From positions 1 through 64,000 of the forward strand of contig JAGATQ010000031.1 in the NCBI GenBank assembly GCA_017621205.1: DNA of 64,000 nt, in the 5' to 3' direction. The notes beneath the pieces were generated by a model, which saw only the letters and a list, made by a program, of their open reading frames with translations, was not told the DNA's origin and did not search any database. Shown piece by piece: positions 35,263-45,530 of the stretch. A program made the position numbers and the translations under genes. Every line of letters starts with the position of its first letter. Position 1 is the first letter of the stretch. Origin of the DNA: Lachnospira sp. (GTDB lineage Bacteria > Bacillota > Clostridia > Lachnospirales > Lachnospiraceae).

Positions 35263-36015
35263 ATGTCTAGAAAGAAAATTATTGCTGGTAACTGGAAGAT
35301 GAATAAGACTCCTAGCGAGGCAGTTGCTCTGGTGGAGGAGTTAAAGGACTTAGTAAAGAACGATGATGTAGATGTTGTTTACTGTGTTCCTGCCATTGAT
35401 ATTGTTCCTGTTGCAGAGGCGGTTAAGGGAAGTAACGTAGCCGTTGGTGCAGAGAATATGTATTTTGAAGAGAGTGGTGCATATACAGGAGAGATTTCTG
35501 CTCCTATGCTTAAAGATGCAGGTGTTTCCTATGTAATTATCGGACATTCAGAGCGTCGTGACTACTTCAAAGAGGATGATGTTTTATTAAACAAGAAGGT
35601 AAAGAAGGCTTTTGAGGCAGGAATTACCCCAATTCTTTGCTGTGGAGAGTCCTTAGAGCAGAGAGAGCTTGGCGTAACCATGGACTGGATTCGTCTTCAG
35701 ATTAAGTCTGATTTAGATGGTGTAACCGCTGAACAGGTGAAGAAGCTTGTCATTGCATACGAGCCAATCTGGGCAATTGGAACCGGTAAGACAGCTACCT
35801 CTGACCAGGCCCAGGAGGTATGTAAGGGAATCCGTGATTTGATTGCAGAGATGTATGATGCTGCAACTGCTGACGCTGTCCGCATTCAGTACGGTGGTTC
35901 TATGAATGCTGGTAATGCTGCTGAATTACTTGCTAAGCCGGACATTGATGGAGGTCTGATTGGTGGAGCTTCCTTAAAGGCTGATTTTGGTAAGATTGTG
36001 AATTATAACAAGTAA
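35263..36015 (+). CDS. tpiA: Triosephosphate isomerase
   Basis: A 250-residue enzyme interconverting dihydroxyacetone phosphate and glyceraldehyde-3-phosphate. Catalytic Lys 13 (GNWKMNK), His 95 (IGHSERR) and Glu 167 ([11 protein letters not shown]) are all in place. AAAGGAG precedes the ATG. It probably depends partly on the pgk promoter, because the intervening repeat shows no terminator. A strong terminator follows. Confidence 0.98.
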   Translation: MSRKKIIAGNWKMNKTPSEAVALVEELKDLVKNDDVDVVYCVPAIDIVPVAEAVKGSNVAVGAENMYFEESGAYTGEISAPMLKDAGVSYVIIGHSERRDYFKEDDVLLNKKVKKAFEAGITPILCCGESLEQRELGVTMDWIRLQIKSDLDGVTAEQVKKLVIAYEPIWAIGTGKTATSDQAQEVCKGIRDLIAEMYDAATADAVRIQYGGSMNAGNAAELLAKPDIDGGLIGGASLKADFGKIVNYNK

Positions 36016-36060
36016 TTTAGGAGTATATGTTATCTGGTATACAAGTAATCTATATATGAT

Positions 36061-36103
36061 AAAACCGCTTTATTTATAAGAACATATAAATAAAGCGGTT
36101 TTT
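36061..36103 (+). terminator. Terminator after tpiA
   Basis: A 16-bp perfect stem starts AAACCGCTTTATTTAT, has an eight-base loop and ends in T residues. Confidence 0.95.
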
Positions 36104-36222
36104 AATATTGGGGGATATAAATAGGGATAAATTAATCCTTTATTCTTTCCTTTAAATGTGCTAATATATTTATGTGTGAATAAAAGTAGTAGAAGGCATA
36201 CCTTATGTCTTCTAAAATATAT

Positions 36223-36375
36223 AGATAATTGCGAAACTCGTAGTTAATAAACAAGATAGTCATACTATTATATAAATTTACGCCTTTGTACTTTGCAACG
36301 CTGCGACAACGAAGTAAATTTATATAATAGTATGACTATCGTATCAGCAGTTTATCATTTCGCAATTAGCTATCT
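36223..36375. repeat. Palindromic repeat, type B family (copy 2)
   Basis: The perfect 27-bp inner arms (36255-36281 with 36314-36340) start GATAGTCATACT. The 32-base loop is the reverse orientation of the loop at 15902-15933 (GCCTTTGTA first, ACAACGAA last). The outer arms read AGATAATTGCGAAA. The rest of the 391-bp gap 36016-36406 holds the tpiA terminator and AT-rich sequence. Confidence 0.92.
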
Positions 36376-36406
36376 AAAATATATAATAAAAGGAGAATAA
36401 TACATT

Positions 36407-37948
36407 ATGAGTAAGAAACCAGTTGTATTAATGGTGCTTGATGGGTATGGATTGAGTGATAAGACAGAGGGCAATGCCATTGCACAGGCGAATACCCCTG
36501 TGATGGATAGACTGATGAAGGAATGTCCATTTGCGCCGGGTAATGCTTCCGGCTTATATGTTGGGCTTCCAGATGGACAGATGGGTAATAGTGAAGTTGG
36601 ACACATGAATATTGGTGCCGGACGAGTAATCTATCAGGAGCTGACCAGGATTACCAAGAGTATTGAGGATGGAGATTTCTTTGAAGTGGAGGAATTCAAG
36701 GAGGCAGTTGAGAATTGTAAGAAACACGATTCTGCCCTGCATACCTTTGGTCTTTTATCGGATGGTGGCGTGCATAGCCATAATACACATCTGTATGGTA
36801 TATTAGAGCTTGCTAAAAGAAACGGTCTTGATAAGGTATATGTGCATTGCTTTCTTGATGGAAGGGATACCCCGCCAACTTCTGGTAAGGAGTTTGTTCA
36901 GGAGCTTCAGAATAAAATTGACGAAATTGGTGTTGGTAAGATTGCCTCTGTTCACGGTCGTTACTATGCGATGGACAGAGATAACCGCTGGGACCGTGTA
37001 GAGAAGGCATATAGTGCTTTGGTATATGGTGAAGGTAACACAGCTGATAATGCAGTAGACTGTGTACAGGCATCTTATGATGATGGCAATAATGATGAAT
37101 TTGTGATTCCAACTGTAATTATGGAGAATGGGGCTCCCGTTGCTACCATTAAGGCAAATGATTCTATTATATTCTTTAATTTCCGTCCAGACCGTGCGAG
37201 AGAGATTACAAGAACCTTCTGTGATGAGAAGTTTGACAGCTTTGAGCGTAAGAATGGCTTCCTGCCTCTTACTTATGTATGCTTTACTGATTATGATGAA
37301 ACAATTGGCAATAAATTGGTTGCATTTAAAAAGCAGAACGTAGAGAATACCTTTGGTGAGTATCTCGCCTCTAAGGGGAAGACCCAGCTTCGTCTGGCAG
37401 AGACAGAGAAATATGCCCATGTAACTTTTTTCTTTAACGGTGGCGTGGAAGAACCAAACAAGGACGAAGACCGTTCTTTGGTGAAGTCGCCAGCCGTTGC
37501 GACCTATGATTTGCAGCCAGAGATGAGTGCTCCAGAGGTTGGAGAGCGTCTGACTGCTGCTATCACATCTGGTAAGTATGATGTGATTGTTATTAATTTT
37601 GCTAATCCGGATATGGTTGGACATACTGGTGTAATTGCTGCGGCTGTGAAAGCGGTAGAGCGGATTGACCAATGCGTTGGTGCGGCTGTTGAAGCAATTA
37701 GAAGTGTGGATGGCGCGATGTTTATCTGTGCTGACCATGGTAATGCAGAGAAAATGATTGATTATGAGACTGGTGAACCGCACACTGCCCATACGACTAA
37801 CCAGGTTCCGTTCATTCTGGTGAATTATCCGGAGTGTAAGGCATTAAGAGAGGGCGGGGCACTCTGCGATATTGCACCGACGCTTCTTGAGATGTTAGAG
37901 CTTGAGCAGCCTGAAGAAATGACTGGTAAGAGTCTTATTATAAAATAA
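36407..37948 (+). CDS. gpmI: 2,3-bisphosphoglycerate-independent phosphoglycerate mutase
   Basis: A 513-residue alkaline-phosphatase-fold enzyme converting 3- to 2-phosphoglycerate with two metal ions. Metal ligands appear in MVLDGYG, the catalytic Ser 62 in MGNSEVGH, and later in FVCADHGN-type FICADHGNAEK and HTAHTTNQVP. The AAAGGAG site is 11 bases before the ATG. A palindromic repeat lies directly upstream, so transcription must start inside or just after it. Confidence 0.97.
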   Translation: MSKKPVVLMVLDGYGLSDKTEGNAIAQANTPVMDRLMKECPFAPGNASGLYVGLPDGQMGNSEVGHMNIGAGRVIYQELTRITKSIEDGDFFEVEEFKEAVENCKKHDSALHTFGLLSDGGVHSHNTHLYGILELAKRNGLDKVYVHCFLDGRDTPPTSGKEFVQELQNKIDEIGVGKIASVHGRYYAMDRDNRWDRVEKAYSALVYGEGNTADNAVDCVQASYDDGNNDEFVIPTVIMENGAPVATIKANDSIIFFNFRPDRAREITRTFCDEKFDSFERKNGFLPLTYVCFTDYDETIGNKLVAFKKQNVENTFGEYLASKGKTQLRLAETEKYAHVTFFFNGGVEEPNKDEDRSLVKSPAVATYDLQPEMSAPEVGERLTAAITSGKYDVIVINFANPDMVGHTGVIAAAVKAVERIDQCVGAAVEAIRSVDGAMFICADHGNAEKMIDYETGEPHTAHTTNQVPFILVNYPECKALREGGALCDIAPTLLEMLELEQPEEMTGKSLIIK

Positions 37949-38006
37949 TTTAATGCTGTATTAAACGATAGTTAGGTGTCACATTATTTTAGTCATCAAT
38001 TAATAC

Positions 38007-38053
38007 AACCGCCAATGTTGTTCTATTTATAAGGACTGTATTGGCGGTTATTT
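38007..38053 (+). terminator. Terminator-like hairpin after gpmI
   Basis: AACCGCCAAT pairs with ATTGGCGGTT across a 23-base loop and is followed by a weak T-rich tail. The rest of the 374-bp gap 37949-38322 is AT-rich with nothing else I can name. Confidence 0.7.
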
Positions 38054-38322
38054 CATTTAAAAAATTCCCAATTTTACTTTGATACAATCAGATATGCTCT
38101 AAGTAGTTTTTTGCAATAATTAAGCGAATATTCTATCTATTTGATGAAAAATTTACAAAATATTCATATAATCATAGACAAAAGACTGGAAAAATAATGT
38201 GAAATAATATACAATATATAGAGTGTGCGATTCATATTATAATAATAGATATTGCGGTTATGATAATTTTGATTAAATAAAAGAGGGCTTGCTTAGTATA
38301 ATATACAGTTGGAGATGATGAC

Positions 38323-40644
38323 ATGGGAAAAAGAATGAATATTGCATTATTTATGGGAATGATTGAGAATGATTTTTCCTATTCCATATGTGAAGGCGTC
38401 ATGATGGGGGCTAAAAGTATTGATGCGAACTTGTTTATTTTACCAGCGGGAATTATTAATGCGGTATATGATGATGAGCAGTCTAATTATTACCGTTATC
38501 AGTATAATACACTTTATTCTTTTGCTAATATGCCATCTCTGGATGCTATTTTAATTGAATACGGTACGGTTACATCTTTTTTGAATGAGGAGGAGCAGAA
38601 GGAATTTCTCTCTCAGTTTGGTGACGTGCCGGTTATCCTGTTGTATGGTGACAAGCCGGGATTTTCAAGCGCCTGTATTGATAACCGTGCAGGAATGCGG
38701 CATGCAATCACGCATTTGGTGGAGCATCATGAGTGCCAGCATATAGCGTTTGTTAGTGGTCCTGCATCGAACCTGGATGCTGCTGAGCGTTTGCAGGTTT
38801 ATCGTGATGTGATGGCGGAACATAATCTTGTTGTGCCGGAGGATTATGTAATATATGGTAATTTTTCTGAATACTGCCGTGAAGATGTGATTGATTTTCT
38901 GAAGAAGCATCCTGAGGTGGAAGCGATTGCCTGTGCCAATGATGATATGGCAAAGGGTGTGTATAGGGCATTGGAGGAGCTTAATCTGCATCCGGGAGTG
39001 GATGTTCTGGTAACAGGATTTGATGACAGTCCTACTGCTATGATGGTAGAACCACATATGACGACGGTGAAGGCAGATGTGAAGGAGCTTGCGTATGCTG
39101 CCGTATTGGAGTGTCCGAATGTTATTGCGGGCAAGGAGGTTCATAAGCTTGTAGAGTCTAAGCTAGTGACAAGGGGGTCATGTGGTTGTAATAATCTGGA
39201 TTCCGTCAATGCATCCTTTCGAAGTGACATTACATTTATGGAGGAGCAGCAGATATTAGAGCTTGCGGATCAGGTCTATGAGAGACATTTTAATATTTAT
39301 TTTGGTGATAAATCTATAAAGAAAATTCAAAAAATATTACAAGACTTTTTTATCTATGTTTTCCATCTGGTAACCAAGGATGGCAAGCTTTTATTAGACA
39401 GGAAAGATTTCAGCACTGAATTTTTAAAGTATGCCAGTGTATATAAGAAAGGATATGTGGATTTAGATGTGTTCTTCTCCATTAATTCTACGCTTTGCGG
39501 ATGTCTTTGCCCTTTATTAGCTTCCGCAGAGGATCAGTTGGTTCTGGTTCAGGAATTTGCAGTCATGAATCAGGAGCTGATGCTTAGTGTAACAAAACAG
39601 AGTGTTGCTGTGGATGATGAAATGAAGCTTTTTGAGGTGTTGTTATCGACAACTACAAGAGATATGCTTCAGTTTGCCAACGAAGAACGTAGACGTTATA
39701 ACACGATTATTAAGAAATTTAAAATGTTAAAATTCCAATCCAGTTATTTATTTTCCTATGGTGATGGGATAGTCCATGAGCGGGATGAGAAGTGGACAAT
39801 GCCAGAGGCACTCTATCTTAATGCTTATCACAATAATGATGAGCAGGGATTATATAAAGGAAAAGAAAAGAAGATTGTGACCCAGAACATTTTTTCTTCT
39901 GATTTGATGCCGAATGACCGACGTATCGACATGCTGGTTATGCCGTTATTTTCTGGTGTAAGACAATATGGGCTGCTGTTTACGGAATCTACGATTAATT
40001 ATTTCCGGTATGCGACGGAGATGGCGTGTCAGGTTAGTGTTTCTTTGGAAGTGATTTTACTCTTGGAGGAACAGAATCTTATTAAACAGGAGCTGGAACA
40101 GAGCTTGCAGGAAACTGTTGAACGGAATCGGGAATTAGACGAGATGAGCCGCATTGACCCATTGACACAGATTGCAAACCGCCGTGGTTTTATTACCAAG
40201 GTAAAGCAGTTGGTTACCAATCCGCATAATAAGGGTAAACGGGCAGTTGCAGTGTATGCGGATATGGATAACCTCAAGATTGTAAATGATGAATTTGGCC
40301 ATGATGATGGGGATTTTGCCCTAACCTCTATTGCTCACATTCTGACAGATTCTTTCCGTGAATCTGATGTTGTCGGAAGGATGGGAGGAGATGAGTTTGC
40401 TGCCTTTGCCATTGTGAATCAGGAGGATTATTGTAATATTATTCGTGAACGGATTCGCAATGTATCCAAGGAGTTTAATGATCATTGTGACAAACCATAT
40501 TATGTTAATATGAGTGTGGGGGTATACGAGTTCGTTATTGACGAGGGTATCAATATCGAGCATATGCTTAATGCAGCGGATGAGAATCTTTATCAAGAGA
40601 AGAAAACGAAGAAGAAAGTGGTCTATAAGAATTCAAATATATAA
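38323..40644 (+). CDS. LacI-type ligand-sensor fused to a GGDEF diguanylate cyclase
   Basis: A 773-residue soluble protein without signal or membrane helix. Residues 5-285 form a LacI/GalR-type sugar-binding fold without the DNA-binding helix-turn-helix; the family segment GFDDSPTAMMVEPHMTTV is clear. A middle region (300-590) is followed by a coiled coil and a GGDEF domain (about 600-760) with DPLTQIANRRGF, GGDEF at 688-692 and an RxxD inhibitory site (RESD) five residues before it. It should make c-di-GMP in response to a cytosolic ligand, probably a sugar. GGAG lies eight bases before the ATG. It is a single-gene unit between gpmI and eno. Confidence 0.88.
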   Translation: MGKRMNIALFMGMIENDFSYSICEGVMMGAKSIDANLFILPAGIINAVYDDEQSNYYRYQYNTLYSFANMPSLDAILIEYGTVTSFLNEEEQKEFLSQFGDVPVILLYGDKPGFSSACIDNRAGMRHAITHLVEHHECQHIAFVSGPASNLDAAERLQVYRDVMAEHNLVVPEDYVIYGNFSEYCREDVIDFLKKHPEVEAIACANDDMAKGVYRALEELNLHPGVDVLVTGFDDSPTAMMVEPHMTTVKADVKELAYAAVLECPNVIAGKEVHKLVESKLVTRGSCGCNNLDSVNASFRSDITFMEEQQILELADQVYERHFNIYFGDKSIKKIQKILQDFFIYVFHLVTKDGKLLLDRKDFSTEFLKYASVYKKGYVDLDVFFSINSTLCGCLCPLLASAEDQLVLVQEFAVMNQELMLSVTKQSVAVDDEMKLFEVLLSTTTRDMLQFANEERRRYNTIIKKFKMLKFQSSYLFSYGDGIVHERDEKWTMPEALYLNAYHNNDEQGLYKGKEKKIVTQNIFSSDLMPNDRRIDMLVMPLFSGVRQYGLLFTESTINYFRYATEMACQVSVSLEVILLLEEQNLIKQELEQSLQETVERNRELDEMSRIDPLTQIANRRGFITKVKQLVTNPHNKGKRAVAVYADMDNLKIVNDEFGHDDGDFALTSIAHILTDSFRESDVVGRMGGDEFAAFAIVNQEDYCNIIRERIRNVSKEFNDHCDKPYYVNMSVGVYEFVIDEGINIEHMLNAADENLYQEKKTKKKVVYKNSNI

Positions 40645-40691
40645 ACAACTCGGTTTTCCTTATAATGATTAAAGCTTGGTCTATTTTTCTG

Positions 40692-40726
40692 CCGGTGAGT
40701 ATCACAGATACTTACCGGTATTTTTT
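40692..40726 (+). terminator. Terminator after the GGDEF gene
   Basis: CCGGTGAGTATC pairs with GATACTTACCGG over a three-base loop (one G-U) and is followed by TATTTTTT. Confidence 0.88.
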
Positions 40727-40919
40727 GTTGTCACATAAGTAACAAGCTAAACGCTTGCATCTGGCAGTTAAATTATCTTTGAAAAAGTCATTGCTGTTAT
40801 TTTTTGGAATTTGTGTATAAAAAAACGGTATTAGGTTCATATTAGTGTTAGAAAAGCTGTTCAGGCTTCTGTATGCTGAAGCTAAACATGCTTGGTAGTA
40901 ACGAATGGAGGCTTTTAAA

Positions 40920-42233
40920 ATGAAGAAGGAAAATGCAATTATTACAAATGTTTGTGCCAGAGAGGTGTTGGATTCCAGAGGTAATCCGACCGTTGAGGTA
41001 GAGATTACGGTAAATGATGAGGTTACGGCTTCTGCGATTGTGCCTTCCGGTGCTTCTACCGGGCAGCATGAAGCGGTGGAGCTTCGAGATGGGGAAAAAC
41101 GTTATGGCGGACAGGGTGTGATGAAGGCAGTTACGAATGTAAATGCAAGAATCAGTGACCATTTAGAGGGAATGGATGTATTTGGCCAGAGAGAAATTGA
41201 TGCCATGTTGATTGAGCTGGATGGGACACCTAATAAATCAAAGCTTGGAGCCAATGCTACACTTGGGGTATCCCTTGCCTGTGCAAAAGCGGCGGCAGCA
41301 TATTTGAAGCAACCCCTTTATCGCTATATTGGGGGAAGCAACAGCTATGTAATGCCGATTCCTATGATGAATATTTTAAATGGTGGAAAGCATGCAGATA
41401 ATACGGTGGATTTGCAGGAGTTTATGATTATGCCTGTGGGAGCAGATTCCATTACCGATGCAATCCGTATTTGTGTGGAAATCTACCATCAGCTAAAGAA
41501 GCTGTTAAATGAGGCTGGACACAATACCGCAGTTGGTGATGAAGGTGGCTTTGCACCGGACCTTGCGGGCAGCAAAGAGGTACTAAAATTTATTGTGGAT
41601 GCGATTGATGCGGCGGGATACCGTGCTGGTGAGGATGTAAAGATTGCCATTGATGCAGCAGCGTCAGAGCTTTACGATGAAAATACAGAGCTTTACTATT
41701 TTCCGGGAGAAAGTAAAATGACAGGAAAAGAGGTTTTCCGTAACGCAGAGGAAATGGTGCAATATTACGAAGGCTTGATAGAACAGTTCCCGATTCTTTC
41801 TATTGAGGATGGATTAAACGAAAACGATATGAAGGGCTGGAAGCTTCTGACCTACCGTCTAGGTGGGAGAGTGCAGCTTGTGGGAGACGATTTGTTTGTC
41901 ACGAATACGACACGGTTAAAGGATGGCATCGCAGATGGCATTGCCAATTCTATTTTAATCAAGTTTAACCAGATTGGAACCCTGACAGAAACATTGGAAG
42001 CCATTGAGATGGCACAGCGGGCAGGTTATACTACTGTGATTTCCCATCGTTCCGGTGAGACAGAGGATGCAACCATTGCTGATTTGGCAGTGGCGGTCAA
42101 TGCCGGACAGATAAAGACAGGAGCTCCATGCAGGTCTGACCGTACGGCAAAGTATAACCAGCTTATGCGCATAGAAGAAGAATTGGGACAAAATGCAGTA
42201 TTTGGCTATAAGCAATGCAAAAAAGAAGTTTAA
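40920..42233 (+). CDS. eno: Enolase
   Basis: A 437-residue enolase converting 2-phosphoglycerate to phosphoenolpyruvate. [58 protein letters not shown] and the metal Asp in VGDDLFVTN are present, as is [17 protein letters not shown]. The ATG at 40920 follows GGAGG (40907-40911) by eight bases; an in-frame ATG at 40905 overlaps that site. It is the last glycolytic gene of the cluster. Confidence 0.98.
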   Translation: MKKENAIITNVCAREVLDSRGNPTVEVEITVNDEVTASAIVPSGASTGQHEAVELRDGEKRYGGQGVMKAVTNVNARISDHLEGMDVFGQREIDAMLIELDGTPNKSKLGANATLGVSLACAKAAAAYLKQPLYRYIGGSNSYVMPIPMMNILNGGKHADNTVDLQEFMIMPVGADSITDAIRICVEIYHQLKKLLNEAGHNTAVGDEGGFAPDLAGSKEVLKFIVDAIDAAGYRAGEDVKIAIDAAASELYDENTELYYFPGESKMTGKEVFRNAEEMVQYYEGLIEQFPILSIEDGLNENDMKGWKLLTYRLGGRVQLVGDDLFVTNTTRLKDGIADGIANSILIKFNQIGTLTETLEAIEMAQRAGYTTVISHRSGETEDATIADLAVAVNAGQIKTGAPCRSDRTAKYNQLMRIEEELGQNAVFGYKQCKKEV

Positions 42234-42327
42234 TCTGAAAAAAATGGTTGAATAAATGGCTTCCTTATGTTAAACTTATAGCTGTGATTTTTGAACAGTA
42301 TGTGTTTGCATATAGGAGGTAGTAATT

Positions 42328-42570
42328 ATGAAGTTAGCACTTCAGATTGTATTAATGGTAATAGCCGTTTTGATTTGTGTGATTGTTTTATGTCAGGAAG
42401 GTAAAGATGCGGGATTTGGTGGAGGAGCGTTCACCGGACAGGCTGGAGATACTTATTATAGCAAGAATAAGAGACATACGATTGAGGGTAAGCTTGAAAT
42501 TATCACGGTAGTATTAGGTGTATTATTCTTTGTTGTTGCTATGGTATTGAATTTAAGCTATTTTAACTAG
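42328..42570 (+). CDS. secG: Preprotein translocase subunit SecG
   Basis: An 80-residue membrane protein with two hydrophobic helices (about 3-22 and 55-77) and the central Gly-rich AGFGGGAFTGQAGDTYYSK loop typical of SecG. It assists SecYE in protein export. AGGAGG precedes the ATG. The secG-rnr-smpB-ssrA order is widespread in Firmicutes. A terminator follows. Confidence 0.95.
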   Translation: MKLALQIVLMVIAVLICVIVLCQEGKDAGFGGGAFTGQAGDTYYSKNKRHTIEGKLEIITVVLGVLFFVVAMVLNLSYFN

Positions 42571-42594
42571 ACATAAAATTGGATTATGGTTGGG

Positions 42595-42626
42595 ACGGGT
42601 TGCAAGAAAGGCAGCCCGTTTTTTTA
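42595..42626 (+). terminator. Terminator after secG
   Basis: ACGGGTTGC pairs with GCAGCCCGT over a seven-base loop and is followed by seven T. Confidence 0.9.
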
Positions 42627-42647
42627 TTCGCAATTTGGTATGAGACA

Positions 42648-42656
42648 TGGTATAAT
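42648..42656 (+). promoter_or_regulatory. Extended -10 promoter of rnr
   Basis: TGG-TATAAT is a perfect -10 with TGN extension; there is no good -35. It lies about 100 bases upstream of the rnr start. Confidence 0.5.
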
Positions 42657-42657
42657 T

Positions 42658-42700
42658 GACCTAAGGAGGGGGCCACGAAGTGGGAAGATACCCTTAGGTC
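42658..42700 (+). promoter_or_regulatory. Leader dyad of rnr
   Basis: GACCTAAGG pairs with CCTTAGGTC; inside, CCAC and GTGG form a small second stem. The dyad begins two bases after the -10 box, so it is either an operator or a 5' hairpin whose outer arm is only partly transcribed. Confidence 0.5.
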
Positions 42701-42753
42701 GGCTTACTTTATAAAGAAAACGTAACAACAATATATAGACTGGGGGTGTTTTC

Positions 42754-44898
42754 ATGAATCAGGAATTAAATGAACAGAGAAGAGAAACGATATTATCCCT
42801 TATGGGGGAAGAACAATATAAGCCAATGAAGCTTAAGGAGCTGGCATATTTTTTGCAGGTGCCTAACGAGGATAGGGGAGTTTTGCGCAAAATCCTTACA
42901 GAGCTGGTAGAAGAGGGACGGGTGGAACTGGATACGAAGGGAAGATACCGCCTGCCGGATAAGGATGTATTTCCAGGTACGTTTATTGGCAATGTAAGGG
43001 GATTTGGCTTTGTAGAGATTGAGGGGGAGAAAGAGGATATTTTTATTCCGGAGACTGCCGTAAATGGTGCATTGCACGGTGATGAGGTACTTGTCAGGGT
43101 AAGTGAGATTAAGACCGGCAACCGCAGGGAAGGCGTTATTACTAAGATTGTCAAGCGCGGTATGACAGAGGTGGTTGGAACCTTCCAGAAGAGTAAGAAT
43201 TATGGATTTGTGATAGCAGATAATAAGAAGTTTACCAAGGATATTTTTATTCCAAAGGAACATACGAAGAATGCCATGGAGGGACATAAGGTTGTTGTCA
43301 AAATGACAGGCTATGGTGATGAATCCCATAATCCGGAAGGGCATATTATTGAGATTTTAGGGCATATCAATGACCCGGGAGTCGATATTATATCTGTTGT
43401 GCGGGCATTAGGCATTCCGGAAGAGTATCCCAAGCTTGTAATGAAACAGGTAGAAAGTGTGCCAGAGGAGGTAGATTCCAAGGAATTTGCCGGACGATTA
43501 GATATACGGGATTGGCAGATGGTTACGATTGATGGTGAGGATGCCAAGGATTTAGATGATGCTATCTCGATTACAAGAACCGATAACGGATATCAGCTTG
43601 GGGTACATATTGCAGACGTCAGCCAGTATGTAACTGAGGGCTCGCCACTTGATAAGGAGGCCATAAAGCGTGGTACCAGCGTGTATCTTGTTGACAGGGT
43701 TATCCCTATGCTGCCCCATGCCTTATCCAATGGTATCTGTTCCCTGAATCAGGGCGTTGACCGCCTTGCTCTAAGCTGTATTATGGAGATTGATAAAAAA
43801 GGGAAGGTAGTTGGTCACCGGATTGCAGAGACCGTGGTAAGAATCGACCGGCGCATGAGCTACACCAGTGTGAAGAAGATTTTGGAGGACCATGATGAAG
43901 CAGAGATAGCAGAATATAAAGATTTGGTTCCGATGTTTGAGCTGATGCTGGAGCTTTCGCTTTTATTGAGAGAGCGCAGAAGTAAGAGGGGTTCCATTGA
44001 TTTTGATTTCCCGGAATCTAAGATATATCTTAATGATAAGGGGATTCCGATTGATATTAAACCCTATGAACGAAACTGTGCTACTAAGCTGATAGAGGAT
44101 TTTATGCTGATGGCTAATGAGACGATTGCGGAGGATTTCTTTTGGCAGGAGTTACCGTTTGTTTATCGTATCCATGAGGCACCGGATCAGGAGAAGCTTA
44201 TGAAGCTCTCAACGATGCTTGCTAATTTTGGTTATTTTATTAAAAATACTGGGGAAGAGATTCATCCAAAGGAATTCCAGAAGCTGCTTGGCAAGGTGGA
44301 GGGAACACCGGAGGAGGCATTGATTAGCCGTTTGACCCTGCGTTCTATGAAGCAGGCAAAATACTCTACCAATAATAGCGGACATTTTGGATTAGCGGCG
44401 AAATATTACTGCCATTTTACTTCGCCCATCCGTCGGTATCCGGATTTACAGATTCACCGGATTATTAAGGAGAATTTGCATGGCAAGCTGACTCCCAAGA
44501 GGATAGAGCACTATGAGAGAATTCTGGATGGAATCAGTGACAGCTGCAGCAAAACGGAACGCAGAGCCGAGGAGGCAGAGCGTGAGGTGGATAAGCTGAA
44601 GAAAGTACAGTATATGACGATGCATATCGGTGAAGAGTTTGCGGGCGTTGTTTCCAGTATTACCTCATGGGGAATGTATGTGGAGCTTCCCAATACGGTT
44701 GAGGGAATGGTGAGCGTGAATTCCCTGATAGATGATTACTATTATTATGTGGAAGAGGAATATAAGCTGGTTGGGAAGGATAGTAAAAAGGAATATCATT
44801 TGGGACAAAAGGTTTGCATTAAGGTGGAAAATGCTGATATGGAAACGAGAACGATTGATTTTTCTATCGTTGAAGGAAAGGAAGGGGAGGAGGTGTGA
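42754..44898 (+). CDS. rnr: Ribonuclease R
   Basis: A 714-residue 3'-to-5' exoribonuclease. A helix-turn-helix-like N-terminus (1-65), two cold-shock RNA-binding domains (about 65-225), the RNB catalytic domain with DGEDAKDLDDAISI (metal-binding Asp cluster near 266-276), and a C-terminal S1 domain (about 625-710, GVVSSITSWGMYVELP) are seen in order. It degrades structured RNA and, with SmpB-tmRNA, the non-stop mRNAs released in trans-translation, which fits its neighbours. Confidence 0.97.
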   Translation: MNQELNEQRRETILSLMGEEQYKPMKLKELAYFLQVPNEDRGVLRKILTELVEEGRVELDTKGRYRLPDKDVFPGTFIGNVRGFGFVEIEGEKEDIFIPETAVNGALHGDEVLVRVSEIKTGNRREGVITKIVKRGMTEVVGTFQKSKNYGFVIADNKKFTKDIFIPKEHTKNAMEGHKVVVKMTGYGDESHNPEGHIIEILGHINDPGVDIISVVRALGIPEEYPKLVMKQVESVPEEVDSKEFAGRLDIRDWQMVTIDGEDAKDLDDAISITRTDNGYQLGVHIADVSQYVTEGSPLDKEAIKRGTSVYLVDRVIPMLPHALSNGICSLNQGVDRLALSCIMEIDKKGKVVGHRIAETVVRIDRRMSYTSVKKILEDHDEAEIAEYKDLVPMFELMLELSLLLRERRSKRGSIDFDFPESKIYLNDKGIPIDIKPYERNCATKLIEDFMLMANETIAEDFFWQELPFVYRIHEAPDQEKLMKLSTMLANFGYFIKNTGEEIHPKEFQKLLGKVEGTPEEALISRLTLRSMKQAKYSTNNSGHFGLAAKYYCHFTSPIRRYPDLQIHRIIKENLHGKLTPKRIEHYERILDGISDSCSKTERRAEEAEREVDKLKKVQYMTMHIGEEFAGVVSSITSWGMYVELPNTVEGMVSVNSLIDDYYYYVEEEYKLVGKDSKKEYHLGQKVCIKVENADMETRTIDFSIVEGKEGEEV

Positions 44899-44904
44899 TA
44901 AGCA

Positions 44905-45375
44905 ATGGCGAAACAGCATGGCGAGAAATTGATTGCCAACAATAAAAAAGCCTATCACGATTATTTTATTGAAGAAAAATATGAAGCGGGCATTGTGCTC
45001 CACGGTACAGAGGTTAAGTCACTCAGATTGGGACAGTGCAGTATAAAGGAGGCCTTTATCAGTATTGATGACGGTGAAATTTATATTCAGCGTATGCACA
45101 TTAATCCTTATGAAAAGGGAAATATTTTTAATAAAGACCCGCTTCGCAAAAGAAAGCTGTTACTCCACAAGACAGAAATTAACAAGATATTTGGCAAATC
45201 CAAGGAGAAGGGTTATACCATTGTACCGCTTAAGGTCTATTTTAGCGGCAGTCTCGTAAAGCTGGAGATTGCTCTGGCAAGGGGTAAAAAGCTATATGAT
45301 AAGCGGGATACGATTGCAAAGAAGGATCAGCAGCGGGAGGCACAGCGGGAATTTAAAATCCGAAATCTTGGCTGA
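44905..45375 (+). CDS. smpB: SsrA-binding protein
   Basis: A 156-residue SmpB that binds tmRNA and fits it into stalled ribosomes. Family stretches are [41 protein letters not shown], the core [18 protein letters not shown], and the basic tail. It starts six bases after rnr, with AGGAGGT overlapping the rnr end, so both are co-translated. Its RNA partner is encoded 155 bases downstream. Confidence 0.98.
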   Translation: MAKQHGEKLIANNKKAYHDYFIEEKYEAGIVLHGTEVKSLRLGQCSIKEAFISIDDGEIYIQRMHINPYEKGNIFNKDPLRKRKLLLHKTEINKIFGKSKEKGYTIVPLKVYFSGSLVKLEIALARGKKLYDKRDTIAKKDQQREAQREFKIRNLG

Positions 45376-45455
45376 TTTTGTGTAACGAAAGTGTATGATT
45401 GCCTTATATGGTCTGGGTGAAGTTTTGCATTTACAAATAAATTTTTAATTTGGGG

Positions 45456-45483
45456 TTGATTTTTTCAAAAAAACGAGTAAGAT
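45456..45483 (+). promoter_or_regulatory. Candidate ssrA promoter
   Basis: TTGATT, a 16-base spacer and TAAGAT. This would give a 5' precursor of about 40 bases removed by RNase P. The match is modest. Confidence 0.4.
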
Positions 45484-45530
45484 AGTAATACACGAAGGAC
45501 AGACCTTAGTGTAACCGTACAATATGTTTC

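Noticed and set aside
36803..37792. Long minus-strand open frame (329 codons) inside gpmI
   Set aside because: It is antisense to a fully conserved enzyme gene and its composition mirrors gpmI codon bias; no promoter or ribosome site supports it.
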